Origin: CAZQIO01 sp964593405
GTDB lineage: Bacteria > Patescibacteriota > Minisyncoccia > Minisyncoccales > GBS-2
Direction of reading: 5' to 3'
NCBI GenBank assembly: GCA_964593405.1
Contig: CAZQIO010000006.1
Span: 1 to 32,748 of the forward strand
Length of the DNA: 32,748 nt
The position numbers were made by a program, and so were the translations under genes. Positions 1 through 8,183 of this stretch are shown piece after piece. How positions within the stretch are numbered: the first letter of the stretch is position 1; every line of letters begins with the position of its first letter. The notes under the pieces were generated by a model. It saw only the letters and a program-made list of their open reading frames with translations, ran no database searches and was not told the origin of the DNA.

Positions 1-2
1 AA

Positions 3-998
3 ATTAGGTGGTGGAAAGAATTAATTTTAAAAGGAATGGGGCAATTTTTCTTTGAAAACAAAATCGATTTTAGAGGGAAAAATTTTCTCAAGATTGAAAA
101 CGCTAATTTTTTTTGCGATCGCAAAAAAAGTCAGCTTTTGAAAAATTTGAAAGAAAATAGATTTTTAGTGCCAGTTGGAGGAGGGAAAGATTCAATAGTG
201 ACGATTGAATACTTGAAAAAATTTAAAAAGAATTTAGTTTTGTTTTGTCTCAATCCCCAGTGGCCGCAAAAGAAAATAATTGAAATTTCTGGCGCAAAAG
301 AAAAAGTCTTTGCGAAAAGAAAAATTGACAAAAAACTTTTTTTGCTCAACAAAAGAGGGTTTTTAAACGGTCACACTCCCTTCACAGCTTATTTGAGCTT
401 TTTGGCAATTTTGGTGGCAGCCCTTAAAGAATGCAAGTTTGTTGCCTTTTCTAACGAAAAGAGTGCCAACGAAGGAAATGTGAAATATTTGGGGAAAATG
501 ATAAACCATCAATATTCAAAAAGCGAGGAATTCGAAAGAAAGTTTAGGGAATATTTAAAAAAATATTTAATAAAAAATTTAAACTACTTTTCTTTTTTGA
601 GACCATTTAATGAGCTTGAAGTTTGCGCTCTTTTTTCTCAATTTCCCCAATATTTTCATTCTTTTTTGAGTTGCAACGTTGCCTTCCAAACCAATTCTGG
701 CACAAAAAAACCATTGAAAAATTGGTGCAAAAAATGCCCAAAGTGCCTTTTTGTTTTTGCTAGTTTGTATCCATTTTTGGGAGAAAAAGTTTTCAAAATT
801 TTTAAAGGAAACCTTTTTGAAGATAAATCTCTATTACCAACGATGCTTCAGTTAATAGGAAAGAAAAAATTCAAACCGTTTGAATGTGTTGGAACAAAAA
901 AAGAAAGTCGTTTAGCTTTCAAAATGAGTCTTGAAAGATGGAAGGACAGTGGGGGAAAATTGCCAGTTTTGTTAAAAGAATTTGCTAAAATTAATTAA
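3..998 (+). CDS. murL: MurL, UDP-MurNAc-L-Ala-L-Glu epimerase (5' end outside window)
   Basis: Probably converts the terminal L-Glu of UDP-MurNAc-L-Ala-L-Glu to D-Glu using ATP, replacing glutamate racemase in the cytoplasmic steps of peptidoglycan synthesis. Counting from the ATG at 36, a PP-loop-like GGGKDS lies at residues 48-53. NGHTPFTAY (111-119), NEKSANEGN (140-148), NHQYSK (157-162), a WCKKCPKC cysteine cluster (230-237) and PFECVG (281-286) follow; I recognise all of these as MurL family signatures. The frame stays open from the ATG back to the window edge and reads IRWWKELILKG, which continues the family pattern just before GQFFFENKIDF. The ATG at 36 is therefore probably internal and the gene is cut by the window; Xanthomonas MurL is about 450 residues. 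murD follows after 6 bases, which fits the known MurL/MurD2 pairing. I identify the family from memory of its motifs. Confidence 0.85.
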   Translation: MRWWKELILKGMGQFFFENKIDFRGKNFLKIENANFFCDRKKSQLLKNLKENRFLVPVGGGKDSIVTIEYLKKFKKNLVLFCLNPQWPQKKIIEISGAKEKVFAKRKIDKKLFLLNKRGFLNGHTPFTAYLSFLAILVAALKECKFVAFSNEKSANEGNVKYLGKMINHQYSKSEEFERKFREYLKKYLIKNLNYFSFLRPFNELEVCALFSQFPQYFHSFLSCNVAFQTNSGTKKPLKNWCKKCPKCLFVFASLYPFLGEKVFKIFKGNLFEDKSLLPTMLQLIGKKKFKPFECVGTKKESRLAFKMSLERWKDSGGKLPVLLKEFAKIN

Positions 999-1004
999 GG
1001 AAAA

Positions 1005-2336
1005 ATGTTAGAAGAACTTGGAGAAAAAAAGATTTTAATTTTAGGGTTTGGTAAAGAGGGGAGAGAAACTTTAAAATTTTTGAGAAAACTTTTTCCAAAT
1101 AAAATTTTTGGTATCGCCGACCAAAAACCACTTTCAGAACTTTCTTTAAAAGATGAACTTTTGAAAAAGAATGTTAAATTGCACTTGGGGAAAGATTATC
1201 TCAAGGCCTTGAAAGAATATGATTTGATTATCAAATCTCCCGGTATTCCCATTCACTTACCAGAGATTGAACAAGCTTACAGGCAAAGAAAAATTACTTC
1301 CGAAACTAAAATTTTTTTTGAAAATTGCAAAGGAAAAATCGTGGGAGTGACGGCTACAAAAGGAAAAAGTACTACCTCAACATTAATTTACAAAATTCTC
1401 AAGGCCCAGGGCTTGAAAGTTCATTTGGTAGGGAACATTGGCAAGCCGGTTTTGAGTTTTCTTTTAAGGTGCAAAGAAAACGACATTTTTGTTTTTGAAC
1501 TTTCTTCTCATCAACTTTACGATTTAAAAACCTCTCCTCATGTAGCTGTTTTTTTAAATATTTACCCTGAGCATTTGGATTATTACAAAGATTTTCAAGA
1601 ATATTTAATGGCCAAGGCAAACATTTGTTTGTGGCAAACTGAAAAAGATTATTTAATTTACAACGCTCAAGACAAAAACGTTTCAAAAGTTGCCAAGCTT
1701 TCTAGAGCAAAAAAAATTCCAATTACCCCAAGCCAAATAATTCTCAAAAAACTAAAAATCAAAAAATTCCCCTTTGCTGGTAAATTTTACTGTTTAAACA
1801 TAGCTGCTGCAGCTGCCGTTGGGCAAATTTTTGGGGCAAAATCTCTTACCATAAAAAAAGTCATTGAAAACTTCAAACCATTGCCCCATCGGTTAGAATA
1901 CGTTGGTAAATTCAAGGGTATTGAATTTTATAATGATTCTTTGTCTACCATTCCAGAAACAACCATTGCCGCTTTAGATTCTCTCGGCAAAAGAGTTGAA
2001 ACACTAATTTTAGGAGGTTTCGATAGAGGTTTGGATTTTAAAAAATTAGCAAAAGAAATTTTAAAGAGAAAAATTAAAAATCTAATTTTATTTCCCCAAA
2101 CAGGAGATAAAATTTGGCGCCAAATCTTATCTTTAATTAAAGATGATTCAAAACTTCCAAAAGCCGTCTTAGTCCAGAATATGAAAGACGCTGTAAAGTT
2201 AGCCTTCGAAATGACACAAAAAGGAAAAATTTGTCTTTTAAGCCCAGCCTCACCTTCCTTTGGCCTTTTTCGAGATTATAGAGATAGGGGGAATTTGTTT
2301 AAAAAGTACGTTAAATATTATGGAAAAAAGAGTTGA
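1005..2336 (+). CDS. murD: MurD, UDP-MurNAc-L-Ala:glutamate ligase (probably MurD2 type)
   Basis: ATP-dependent cytoplasmic ligase that adds glutamate to UDP-MurNAc-L-Ala; 443 residues, normal for the family. It has an N-terminal Rossmann-like domain (LILGFGKEG, 11-19; SPGIP, 78-82). The Mur-ligase P-loop GVTATKGKSTT (114-124) has Ala-Thr where Gly-Thr is usual. FELSSHQL (164-171), PEHLDYY (188-194) and the expected carbamylated-lysine region (AKAN, 203-206) follow, then a C-terminal domain. An AAGGA ribosome-binding site precedes the ATG. Because the neighbour is murL, the substrate is probably L-Glu (MurD2) instead of D-Glu; this is inference from context, since sequence alone does not settle the stereochemistry. 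Its last 17 bases overlap ftsW. Confidence 0.9.
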   Translation: MLEELGEKKILILGFGKEGRETLKFLRKLFPNKIFGIADQKPLSELSLKDELLKKNVKLHLGKDYLKALKEYDLIIKSPGIPIHLPEIEQAYRQRKITSETKIFFENCKGKIVGVTATKGKSTTSTLIYKILKAQGLKVHLVGNIGKPVLSFLLRCKENDIFVFELSSHQLYDLKTSPHVAVFLNIYPEHLDYYKDFQEYLMAKANICLWQTEKDYLIYNAQDKNVSKVAKLSRAKKIPITPSQIILKKLKIKKFPFAGKFYCLNIAAAAAVGQIFGAKSLTIKKVIENFKPLPHRLEYVGKFKGIEFYNDSLSTIPETTIAALDSLGKRVETLILGGFDRGLDFKKLAKEILKRKIKNLILFPQTGDKIWRQILSLIKDDSKLPKAVLVQNMKDAVKLAFEMTQKGKICLLSPASPSFGLFRDYRDRGNLFKKYVKYYGKKS

Positions 2337-3399
2337 TTTTTTTTTACTTTTTGTTTTTGTTGTTCTTTTGTTTTTAGGAATTTTAATTTTAGCAAGCGTT
2401 TCTAGCCCAATTTCTTTAGAAAAGTTTGGAACCCCTTTTTATTATTTAATCCACCAGCTTCTTTTTGGAATTTTGCCCGGAATTTTTTTGGGGACCATTG
2501 CTTTTAAAGTCGATTTCAAACTCTTAAAAAAGTATTCACTGTTTGGCCTTTTATTTTTTTTGGGTTTGTCTAGCTTAGTTTTCCTTCCAACATTTAGATT
2601 GAAACTTGGTGGAGGAGCCAGATGGATAAAAGTTGGGCCAATTGTTTTTCAACCTTCTGAATTTTTAAAATTGGCCTTTTGTATTTATCTTGCTGCCTGG
2701 CTTTCTTCTCCAAAAGATTTTGGAATTTTTCAGACATTTTTAGCCTTTGTTGTTTTGCTCTCGGCCATATGTTTAATTTTTATTTTCCAGCCCGATATAT
2801 CAACCTTGGGAATAATAATGATAACTTCCCTAGTAATGTTTTTTTTAGCAAAAACCCCTCTTTGGCAAACAATCTTTTTGATTTTAATGAGTCTTTTGAT
2901 TTTCTCTCCGATTGTCATTTCCGCTCCCTATCGTCTTTCTCGAATTTTGGTGTTTTTGAATCCAGAAATAGATCCTATGGGCATTGGTTATCAAATCAGA
3001 CAATCTTTAATTGCCATTGGCTCTGGAAAAATTTTTGGCAAAGGCTTGGGTCTTTCTCAGCAAAAATTTGGAATTTTACCAAAAACCTTTTCTGACCTAG
3101 CCTTTGCTGTTTTTGCCGAAGAAACGGGTTTTTTGGGCGCAATTTTTCTTATTTCCTTGTATTTGATATTTTTCTTCCGCTCGTTTAAAATTGGAAGTGA
3201 AAAAAGAGACGAGTTTTCTAAACTTTTGGCATTTGGGATTAGCTTTTGGATTGTTTTTCAGGCTTTTTTTCACATCGGATCGAACATTGGTGTGTTACCA
3301 CTTTCTGGAATTCCTCTTCCTTTCATTAGTTATGGTGGTTCTCATTTAGTTTCAGAAATAATTGGCACTTCGCTTTTGTTAAAAATTACAAAAAAATGA
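2320..3399 (+). CDS. ftsW: FtsW/RodA-type SEDS peptidoglycan polymerase
   Basis: Membrane glycosyltransferase that polymerises lipid II at the septum (FtsW) or along the wall (RodA). About ten hydrophobic segments span the 359 residues. SEDS hallmarks are ARWIKVG (100-106), QPSEF (111-115), DPMGIGYQIRQS (218-229, containing the expected catalytic Asp at 219), GKGLGLSQQKFGILPKTFSD (240-259), EETGFLG and the C-terminal PFISYGGS. The open frame extends upstream to 2260, but those residues are not membrane-like and would deepen the overlap with murD. The ATG at 2320, giving MEKRVDFFLL, matches family N-termini and leaves a 17-base overlap. Sitting between murD and murG, it is more likely FtsW than RodA. 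The stop overlaps the murG start as ATGA. Confidence 0.9.
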   Translation: MEKRVDFFLLFVFVVLLFLGILILASVSSPISLEKFGTPFYYLIHQLLFGILPGIFLGTIAFKVDFKLLKKYSLFGLLFFLGLSSLVFLPTFRLKLGGGARWIKVGPIVFQPSEFLKLAFCIYLAAWLSSPKDFGIFQTFLAFVVLLSAICLIFIFQPDISTLGIIMITSLVMFFLAKTPLWQTIFLILMSLLIFSPIVISAPYRLSRILVFLNPEIDPMGIGYQIRQSLIAIGSGKIFGKGLGLSQQKFGILPKTFSDLAFAVFAEETGFLGAIFLISLYLIFFFRSFKIGSEKRDEFSKLLAFGISFWIVFQAFFHIGSNIGVLPLSGIPLPFISYGGSHLVSEIIGTSLLLKITKK

Positions 3400-4514
3400 A
3401 AATTGTTTTCACTGGTGGAGGAACTGGAGGTCATGTTTTTCCCATCGTTGCAATTGTCAGAGAACTAAAAAAACTCTCTGGGAATTTTGAGTTTTATTAT
3501 CTTGGGCCGAAAGATGATTTTGCAAAAAAAACTTTGCTTAAAGAAGGGATAAGGCCCAAATGGATTTTGGCCGGCAAACTACGACGCTATTTAACCTTAT
3601 TGAGCCCCCTGGCAAATTCTTTTGACCTTTTTGTTAAAATACCCCTTGGTTTTTTGCAAGCTTTTTGTTATCTTTTTTTTCTTAATCCAGATCTCATTTT
3701 TTCAAAAGGAGGATATGGATCTTTCCCGGTAGTACTGGCTGGATGGCTTTTGGGCACACCAGTTTTTTTACATGAATCAGATTGCCGCCGAGGTTTGGCC
3801 AACAAAATTTTAGGGATTTTCGCCTCAAAAATTTTTATTTCCTTTCCCCAAACCGAAGGTTTCAAAAAAGGGAAAATGATTTTATCTGGCAACCCAATCA
3901 GAAATGAAATTTTTCAAATATCAAAAGAAAAAGCATTTTCTCGCTTGAAACTTTTGGGTGGAAGGCCAGTAATTTTAGTTTTGGGTGGTTCTCAGGGTGC
4001 TCAACGCATCAACGATCAGATATTGGGAATTTTAAAAGAGTTGGTGAAGGGGTTTGAAATCATTCATCAAACAGGAGAAAAAAATTTTCAGCAAGTCAAA
4101 GCAGAAGCAGAGGTACTTGTCGATAAAGAATGGCTAAAATACTATCATCCTTACCCTTTCTTAGAAGAAGAAGATTTAGGGGCAGCCTTTGTAGCTTCGG
4201 ATTTGATAATAGCTAGGGCTGGGGCCGGAACGATTTTTGAGATTGCCTATTGTGGCAAACCATCAATTCTTATTCCTTTGCCAGAAGCAGCCCAAGACCA
4301 TCAACTGGCAAATGCCTACGCTTTTGCAAAAGAGGGCGGGGCGATTGTGATGGAAGAAGAAAACCTTTCTCCAAGATTTCTTTTGGCTACTTTAAGGTTG
4401 CTTTTTTCAGAACCTGAGAGGCTTCAGAAAATGGGGGAGAAAGCAAAACAGTTTAGTATGCCAGAGGCGGCAAAAAAAATAGCAAATTATATTTTCAAAT
4501 TCTTGACTGGCTAA
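3396..4514 (+). CDS. murG: MurG, lipid I to lipid II GlcNAc transferase
   Basis: Transfers GlcNAc from UDP-GlcNAc to lipid I on the inner membrane face, making lipid II. GT28 family, GT-B fold, 372 residues. The N-terminal glycine-rich loop GGGTGGH is at 7-13 and the second loop GGYGSFPV at 105-112. HESD (126-129) replaces the more usual HEQN. LGGSQGAQRIND (196-207), the UDP-GlcNAc-binding ARAGAGTIFE (273-282) and PLPEAAQDHQLANA (294-307) follow. Its ATG overlaps the ftsW stop codon by 4 bases, indicating translational coupling. It ends the murL-murD-ftsW-murG run; the next gene, gltX, has its own candidate promoter. Confidence 0.95.
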   Translation: MKIVFTGGGTGGHVFPIVAIVRELKKLSGNFEFYYLGPKDDFAKKTLLKEGIRPKWILAGKLRRYLTLLSPLANSFDLFVKIPLGFLQAFCYLFFLNPDLIFSKGGYGSFPVVLAGWLLGTPVFLHESDCRRGLANKILGIFASKIFISFPQTEGFKKGKMILSGNPIRNEIFQISKEKAFSRLKLLGGRPVILVLGGSQGAQRINDQILGILKELVKGFEIIHQTGEKNFQQVKAEAEVLVDKEWLKYYHPYPFLEEEDLGAAFVASDLIIARAGAGTIFEIAYCGKPSILIPLPEAAQDHQLANAYAFAKEGGAIVMEEENLSPRFLLATLRLLFSEPERLQKMGEKAKQFSMPEAAKKIANYIFKFLTG

Positions 4515-4530
4515 AAATTTTTTGCAAAAT
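4503..4530 (+). promoter_or_regulatory. Candidate gltX promoter
   Basis: TTGACT (4503-4508), a 16-base spacer and CAAAAT (4525-4530) with an upstream TG lie at the end of murG. The expected transcription start is only about 2 bases before the gltX ATG at 4540. No Shine-Dalgarno sequence is visible. The -10 matches 4 of 6 consensus bases, so this is tentative. Confidence 0.35.
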
Positions 4531-4539
4531 TAAGATAAA

Positions 4540-6096
4540 ATGGATCCACAATTTAAATTTTCTCAACCTGGAGAGGTTAGAGTAAGGTTTGCGCCAGCTC
4601 CCAGCGGAAAATTGCATATTGGAGGGGCAAGAACCGCTCTTTTTAACTATCTCTTTGCCAAAAAATATAATGGAGTTTTTGTTTTGAGAATAGAAGATAC
4701 AGACGTTGAAAGGTCAAAACCTGAATTTGAAAAAGAAATTATGGAGTCTTTAAAATGGTTAGGAATTGAATGGGACGAAGGGCCAGACGTCGGAGGAAAT
4801 TATGGACCTTACAGGCAATCTGAAAGAAGAGAAATATATAAAAAATACATAGAAAAACTTTTGCAAGAAAACAAAGCTTATTATTGTTTTTGTACAAAAG
4901 AGGAATTGGAGGCTCAAAGACAATATCAGCTATCGATCGGTGAGCCTCCGAGATATACTGGCAAATGTCGGAATCTTTCAGAAGATACGGTTAAAAAGTA
5001 TTTGGAAATGGGAAAACCCTACGTGATCAGGTTTAAGGTAGAGGGAAAGGAAATTGAATTTGAAGATTTGATCAGGGGGAAAATTCGTTTCGATGCCAGG
5101 TTGATAGGGGATTTTGTTATCGCTAAAAATTTTCAATCTCCGCTTTATAATTTTGCCTGCGTTGTTGATGATTTTGAAATGAGAATTACTCATGTTATTA
5201 GAGCAGAAGATCACATTTCCAACACGCCAAAGCAAATTTTACTTCAAAAAGCCTTTGGTTTTTATCATCCTCAATACGCTCATTTACCTTTGATTTTAGC
5301 ACCGGACAGGTCAAAACTTTCAAAAAGACATGGAGCTACGGCAGTTTCCGATTTTAGAAAAATGGGTTATTTACCAGAAGCTTTAGTAAACTTTATGGCT
5401 CTTTTAGGATGGAACCCAGGGGGAGATAGAGAATTTTTCTCAATGTCTTCTTTAATCAAAGAATTTTCTTTGGAAAAAGTCCAAAAGTCGGGAGCAGTTT
5501 TTAATATCAAAAAATTAGACTTTTTCAACGGATTTTACATTAGACAAAAATCGCTCGATACATTAACTAACCTTTGTATTCCATATTTGATAGAGGCTGG
5601 ACTGATCGAGCCGTTAAAAGAAACAACCCAAAAGTTTTTAATTTCAGAAACTAAAGAAATCATAGCCCTTGAAACTCTCCAAAAAATTGTTTCGCTTTAT
5701 CAACAAAGATTAAAAAAACTTTCTGAAATTGTTTCTCTAACAGATTTCTTTTTCAAAAAGAGCTTAGAATACGAGAAAGGACTTTTAAAATGGAAAGAAA
5801 TGAGCGAAAAAGAAATTCTCCAATCGCTAGAAAGATCAGAGGCCGTTATTTCAAAAATAAAAAAAGAAGAGTGGAACAAAGAAAACTTAGAAAAAATCTT
5901 AATGGAACAAGCCAGCAAATTTTCAGCAGAAATTGGTAAAGAACCAGGAGATAGAGGATATCTTTTATGGCCCTTGAGGGTTGCACTTACTGGTAAAGAG
6001 GCCTCGGCAGGACCTTTTGAAATTGCCGAAGTTTTAGGCAAAGAAAAAACTGTACAAAGATTAAAAGAGGCAAAAGAAAAACTAAAAAATCCTTAA
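4540..6096 (+). CDS. gltX: Glutamyl-tRNA synthetase
   Basis: Class I aminoacyl-tRNA synthetase that charges tRNA-Glu, and possibly tRNA-Gln if the organism uses GatCAB. 518 residues. The HIGH-type motif is HIGG (26-29), within FAPAPSGKLHIGGARTALF. RIEDTD lies at 50-55, the Rossmann half continues through RAEDHISNTPKQ (221-232), and the KMSKS-type loop is KLSKRHG (259-265). The C-terminal third is the helical anticodon-binding region ending in GPFEIAEVLGKE. Cysteines at 116, 118 and 143 (YCFC and GKC) could belong to a zinc site. Whether it is discriminating or non-discriminating cannot be read from sequence by eye. The gene follows murG by 25 bases. Confidence 0.95.
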   Translation: MDPQFKFSQPGEVRVRFAPAPSGKLHIGGARTALFNYLFAKKYNGVFVLRIEDTDVERSKPEFEKEIMESLKWLGIEWDEGPDVGGNYGPYRQSERREIYKKYIEKLLQENKAYYCFCTKEELEAQRQYQLSIGEPPRYTGKCRNLSEDTVKKYLEMGKPYVIRFKVEGKEIEFEDLIRGKIRFDARLIGDFVIAKNFQSPLYNFACVVDDFEMRITHVIRAEDHISNTPKQILLQKAFGFYHPQYAHLPLILAPDRSKLSKRHGATAVSDFRKMGYLPEALVNFMALLGWNPGGDREFFSMSSLIKEFSLEKVQKSGAVFNIKKLDFFNGFYIRQKSLDTLTNLCIPYLIEAGLIEPLKETTQKFLISETKEIIALETLQKIVSLYQQRLKKLSEIVSLTDFFFKKSLEYEKGLLKWKEMSEKEILQSLERSEAVISKIKKEEWNKENLEKILMEQASKFSAEIGKEPGDRGYLLWPLRVALTGKEASAGPFEIAEVLGKEKTVQRLKEAKEKLKNP

Positions 6097-6127
6097 ATTT
6101 AAGGTTTGACAAGAAAAGTAGGAAAGT

Positions 6128-6156
6128 TTAACATTGAAATAGAAATTGAGTATAAT
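6128..6156 (+). promoter_or_regulatory. Promoter of the Xer recombinase
   Basis: TTAACA (6128-6133), a 17-base spacer and a perfect TATAAT (6151-6156) lie 20 bases before the ATG at 6177. This predicts a leader of about 14 bases. A second overlapping set, TTGACA (6106-6111) with a 17-base spacer and TAACAT (6129-6134), could be an alternative upstream promoter. This is the best sigma70-type promoter in the window. Confidence 0.7.
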
Positions 6157-6176
6157 ATCTCTTACACTCACAAACT

Positions 6177-7121
6177 ATGAAAAAAATTCAGCTGCCACAT
6201 TTTGAAGAATTCATTTTGAATCTTCGGGCCAGAAATTTGTCTGAAGAGACGGTTTATAATTACGAAAGAGATTTGAAAGTTTTTGAAAATTTTTTGAACG
6301 AAACCAAAACTCCTTTTGAAAAAATAAACAAAAAAACTATTTTAAATTACAAAGCCTATTTAATTTCAAAAGAGAGGAAAACTCCAAATCAAAAACAGCT
6401 AAAAAAAAGATTATCTGGAGTTTCAATAAACAGAATGCTTTCTGCCTTAAGAACTTATTTAAAATTTTTAGCAGGATTGGATTTTAAAATACCGGTTTTG
6501 CCAAACGCTGTAGAACTGGTTAAGGCTGAAAAAAGAGTACCAAAAGTTGGAGAATTTGAAGAGATTGTAAAATTAATCGAAGCCCCCACCCAATTTGAAA
6601 AAGACAAAAAGGTAGCCTTGAGAAATAGAGCAATGCTAGAAACCCTGTTTTCAACTGGATTAAGAATTTCTGAGCTTTTAAACATAAAACTAACCGACAT
6701 TGACAAATCTGGCCGAATTTTCGTCAGAGGAAAGGGCAAAAAAGAAAGGTTTGTTTATTTAACCCCAAGAGCAAAAAAACACATTAAAGAATATTTAAAA
6801 GTGAGAGGAAAAACTGATTCTCCCTATCTTTTTGTACCTTACAGAGGCAAAAGGGCAAATTCCAAGGAAAAGAAAATTTCACCAAACTATTTAGAAAGTA
6901 GAGTCAAAAGATATCGAGAACTTTTAGGAATTAACATTCCACTTTCTTGCCATTCAATTAGACATGCTTTTGCTACTTTTTTAGCAGAAAGCGGTGCCAA
7001 TCCAGCAGCTATTCAAATTTTGCTGGGTCACGAATCTTTGAGTACAACCACTCGGTATGTTCACGCCTCTCAACGCTATGCAGAGAAGGTTTTAAAAAAA
7101 TATCATCCTTTAAAAGAGTGA
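6177..7121 (+). CDS. xerC: Tyrosine recombinase of the XerC/XerD family
   Basis: Site-specific recombinase, probably the chromosome-dimer resolvase acting at dif with FtsK. 314 residues, typical for Xer. The N-terminal SAM-like core-binding domain (about 5-105) starts FEEFILNLRARNLSEETVYNY. The catalytic domain carries the full set: R163 (TGLRISEL), K186 (RGKGKKER), H259 and R262 (HSIRH), H285 (LLGHESL) and Y294 (TTRYVHAS). No phage genes, attachment-site repeats or tRNA flank it, so a housekeeping role is more likely than an integrase. Whether it is XerC, XerD or a single-recombinase XerH/XerA type is unresolved. Its last 19 bases overlap the converging reductase gene. Confidence 0.88.
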   Translation: MKKIQLPHFEEFILNLRARNLSEETVYNYERDLKVFENFLNETKTPFEKINKKTILNYKAYLISKERKTPNQKQLKKRLSGVSINRMLSALRTYLKFLAGLDFKIPVLPNAVELVKAEKRVPKVGEFEEIVKLIEAPTQFEKDKKVALRNRAMLETLFSTGLRISELLNIKLTDIDKSGRIFVRGKGKKERFVYLTPRAKKHIKEYLKVRGKTDSPYLFVPYRGKRANSKEKKISPNYLESRVKRYRELLGINIPLSCHSIRHAFATFLAESGANPAAIQILLGHESLSTTTRYVHASQRYAEKVLKKYHPLKE

Positions 7122-8047
7122 AAAAACCAAAAGTCTCCGTCGATTTTTATTTTGGAAGGTAAAAGGTACGGAAAATTGAAACCCAAACGAAAAACTAAAT
7201 TTTTTAGAAATTTTGAAATTTGAAATTGAAAACTAAAAAATTTTTTCGCTCTTTTGTGATATTGTAAAAAATCTGGAAAGGTCTCTAGCAAAATCTGACA
7301 ACATTTCAGTCCCCATATTACCCCTCCCCCACTCCAAGGCTTGGTCAAACCAGCAGCCTCGCCACAAAGGGTTATTTTTTCATTTTCTGGAATTTCAATT
7401 CCCTGAGCTATCGGTGAAAATTGAAAACTCTCCAATTTAATTTCGTTTCTTGTCAAAAATTCTTCAAAAATTTTCCTTGCCCACTTTGGTTTCTCTATGA
7501 TTCCATATTCTATTTTTTCTCCCCTTGGAATTTTCCATAAAAAACCTTCTTTAGTTGGCCAAGTTTCAACAAAATCTGAAAAATCCTTCTTTTTTAAATA
7601 TCCTAAAAACCCAAAATAAAAATTTAGTTTTTTTTGCCCTAAAATTTTTCTTATCAAAGAATTTGCTCCATCACAGCCTATTACTCTATCGAACCCCTCT
7701 GGTATTGAGGTTAACCTGTGGCCCAAAAAAATTTGAGCTCCTGCTCTTTTTGCTTTTTGGAAGGCAAGTTCGTCAATCTTTCTTCTTTCAATTACGAAAA
7801 ACTTCCTTTTAAACTCAACTTTTATTGTCTTTTTGGGAAAATGAATTAAGCAATAATTTATTTGATTTTCGACAAGATTTTTTGCTTCAGGATAAAATTC
7901 AAAAATTCTTTCTGAAAAAAGCCCAGAGCAAGGCTTTTGACCAACTTTTCTTTTTTTTTCGAAAACAAAAACTGTTTCTTTCTTTTTTGATAATTTTTCA
8001 GCTAAAAAGAGACCACAAATTCCACCACCAACTATTGCTACTTTCAT
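7103..8047 (-). CDS. FAD-dependent oxidoreductase, geranylgeranyl-reductase-like
   Basis: Flavoprotein of the geranylgeranyl reductase/FixC-like group, possibly reducing an isoprenoid chain. About 314 residues. The N-terminal FAD Rossmann loop is VGGGICG (6-12), followed by KPCSGLFSERI (38-48) with the cysteine of the PCSG motif found in geranylgeranyl reductases. The DG motif (IGCDGANSLIRK) is central. LCGEAAGLTKPWSGGGV is the second FAD-contact motif. The frame opens at a TTG 12 bases upstream (8059), but the ATG at 8047 is preceded by AAAGGA, so I chose it. The substrate is unknown; polyprenyl-lipid reduction is a family-based guess. It is the last gene of the dinB-to-reductase operon and its 3' end overlaps xer by 19 bases. 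Confidence 0.75.
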   Translation of the reverse strand: MKVAIVGGGICGLFLAEKLSKKKETVFVFEKKRKVGQKPCSGLFSERIFEFYPEAKNLVENQINYCLIHFPKKTIKVEFKRKFFVIERRKIDELAFQKAKRAGAQIFLGHRLTSIPEGFDRVIGCDGANSLIRKILGQKKLNFYFGFLGYLKKKDFSDFVETWPTKEGFLWKIPRGEKIEYGIIEKPKWARKIFEEFLTRNEIKLESFQFSPIAQGIEIPENEKITLCGEAAGLTKPWSGGGVIWGLKCCQILLETFPDFLQYHKRAKKFFSFQFQISKFLKNLVFRLGFNFPYLLPSKIKIDGDFWFFHSFKG

Positions 8048-8183
8048 TGATCCTTTCAATCTTTATCGGAGACCTTTGAAAGTTTTTTGCCACAATAAAA
8101 CCCAGGGCAAAAGAAAGCAAAGAAACCAAAATGATAAAAATCATTAACAAAATTTCTTCAATGTGTTTTTTTAGCCAATTCAT
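7998..8183 (-). CDS. Possible small single-pass membrane protein
   Basis: A 61-residue frame starting MNWLKKHIEEILL. One strongly hydrophobic segment runs from about residue 10 to 33 (ILLMIFIILVSLLSFALGF), followed by basic and polar residues and a tail rich in Ser and Trp. It overlaps the end of pyrG by 26 bases and the start of the reductase by 50 bases. Such overlaps occur elsewhere in this window but are larger here than usual. The TM-then-short-tail layout resembles membrane anchors I have seen in CPR proteins. No function can be assigned, and no clear ribosome-binding site is visible. It could be a chance frame. Confidence 0.4.
   Translation of the reverse strand: MNWLKKHIEEILLMIFIILVSLLSFALGFIVAKNFQRSPIKIERINESSNSWWWNLWSLFS

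Noticed and set aside
2260..2319. Longer FtsW N-terminus
   Set aside because: The extra 20 residues are not membrane-like and come from sequence that encodes the conserved end of MurD in another frame.
2679..3095. 138-residue frame inside ftsW, and the many other overlapping frames
   Set aside because: They are shadows of recognised genes in low-complexity A/T-rich sequence, with no family motifs.
6177..7121. Integrase of a prophage or integrative element
   Set aside because: The protein is a normal-length Xer recombinase, and no phage, conjugation or attachment-site features lie nearby.
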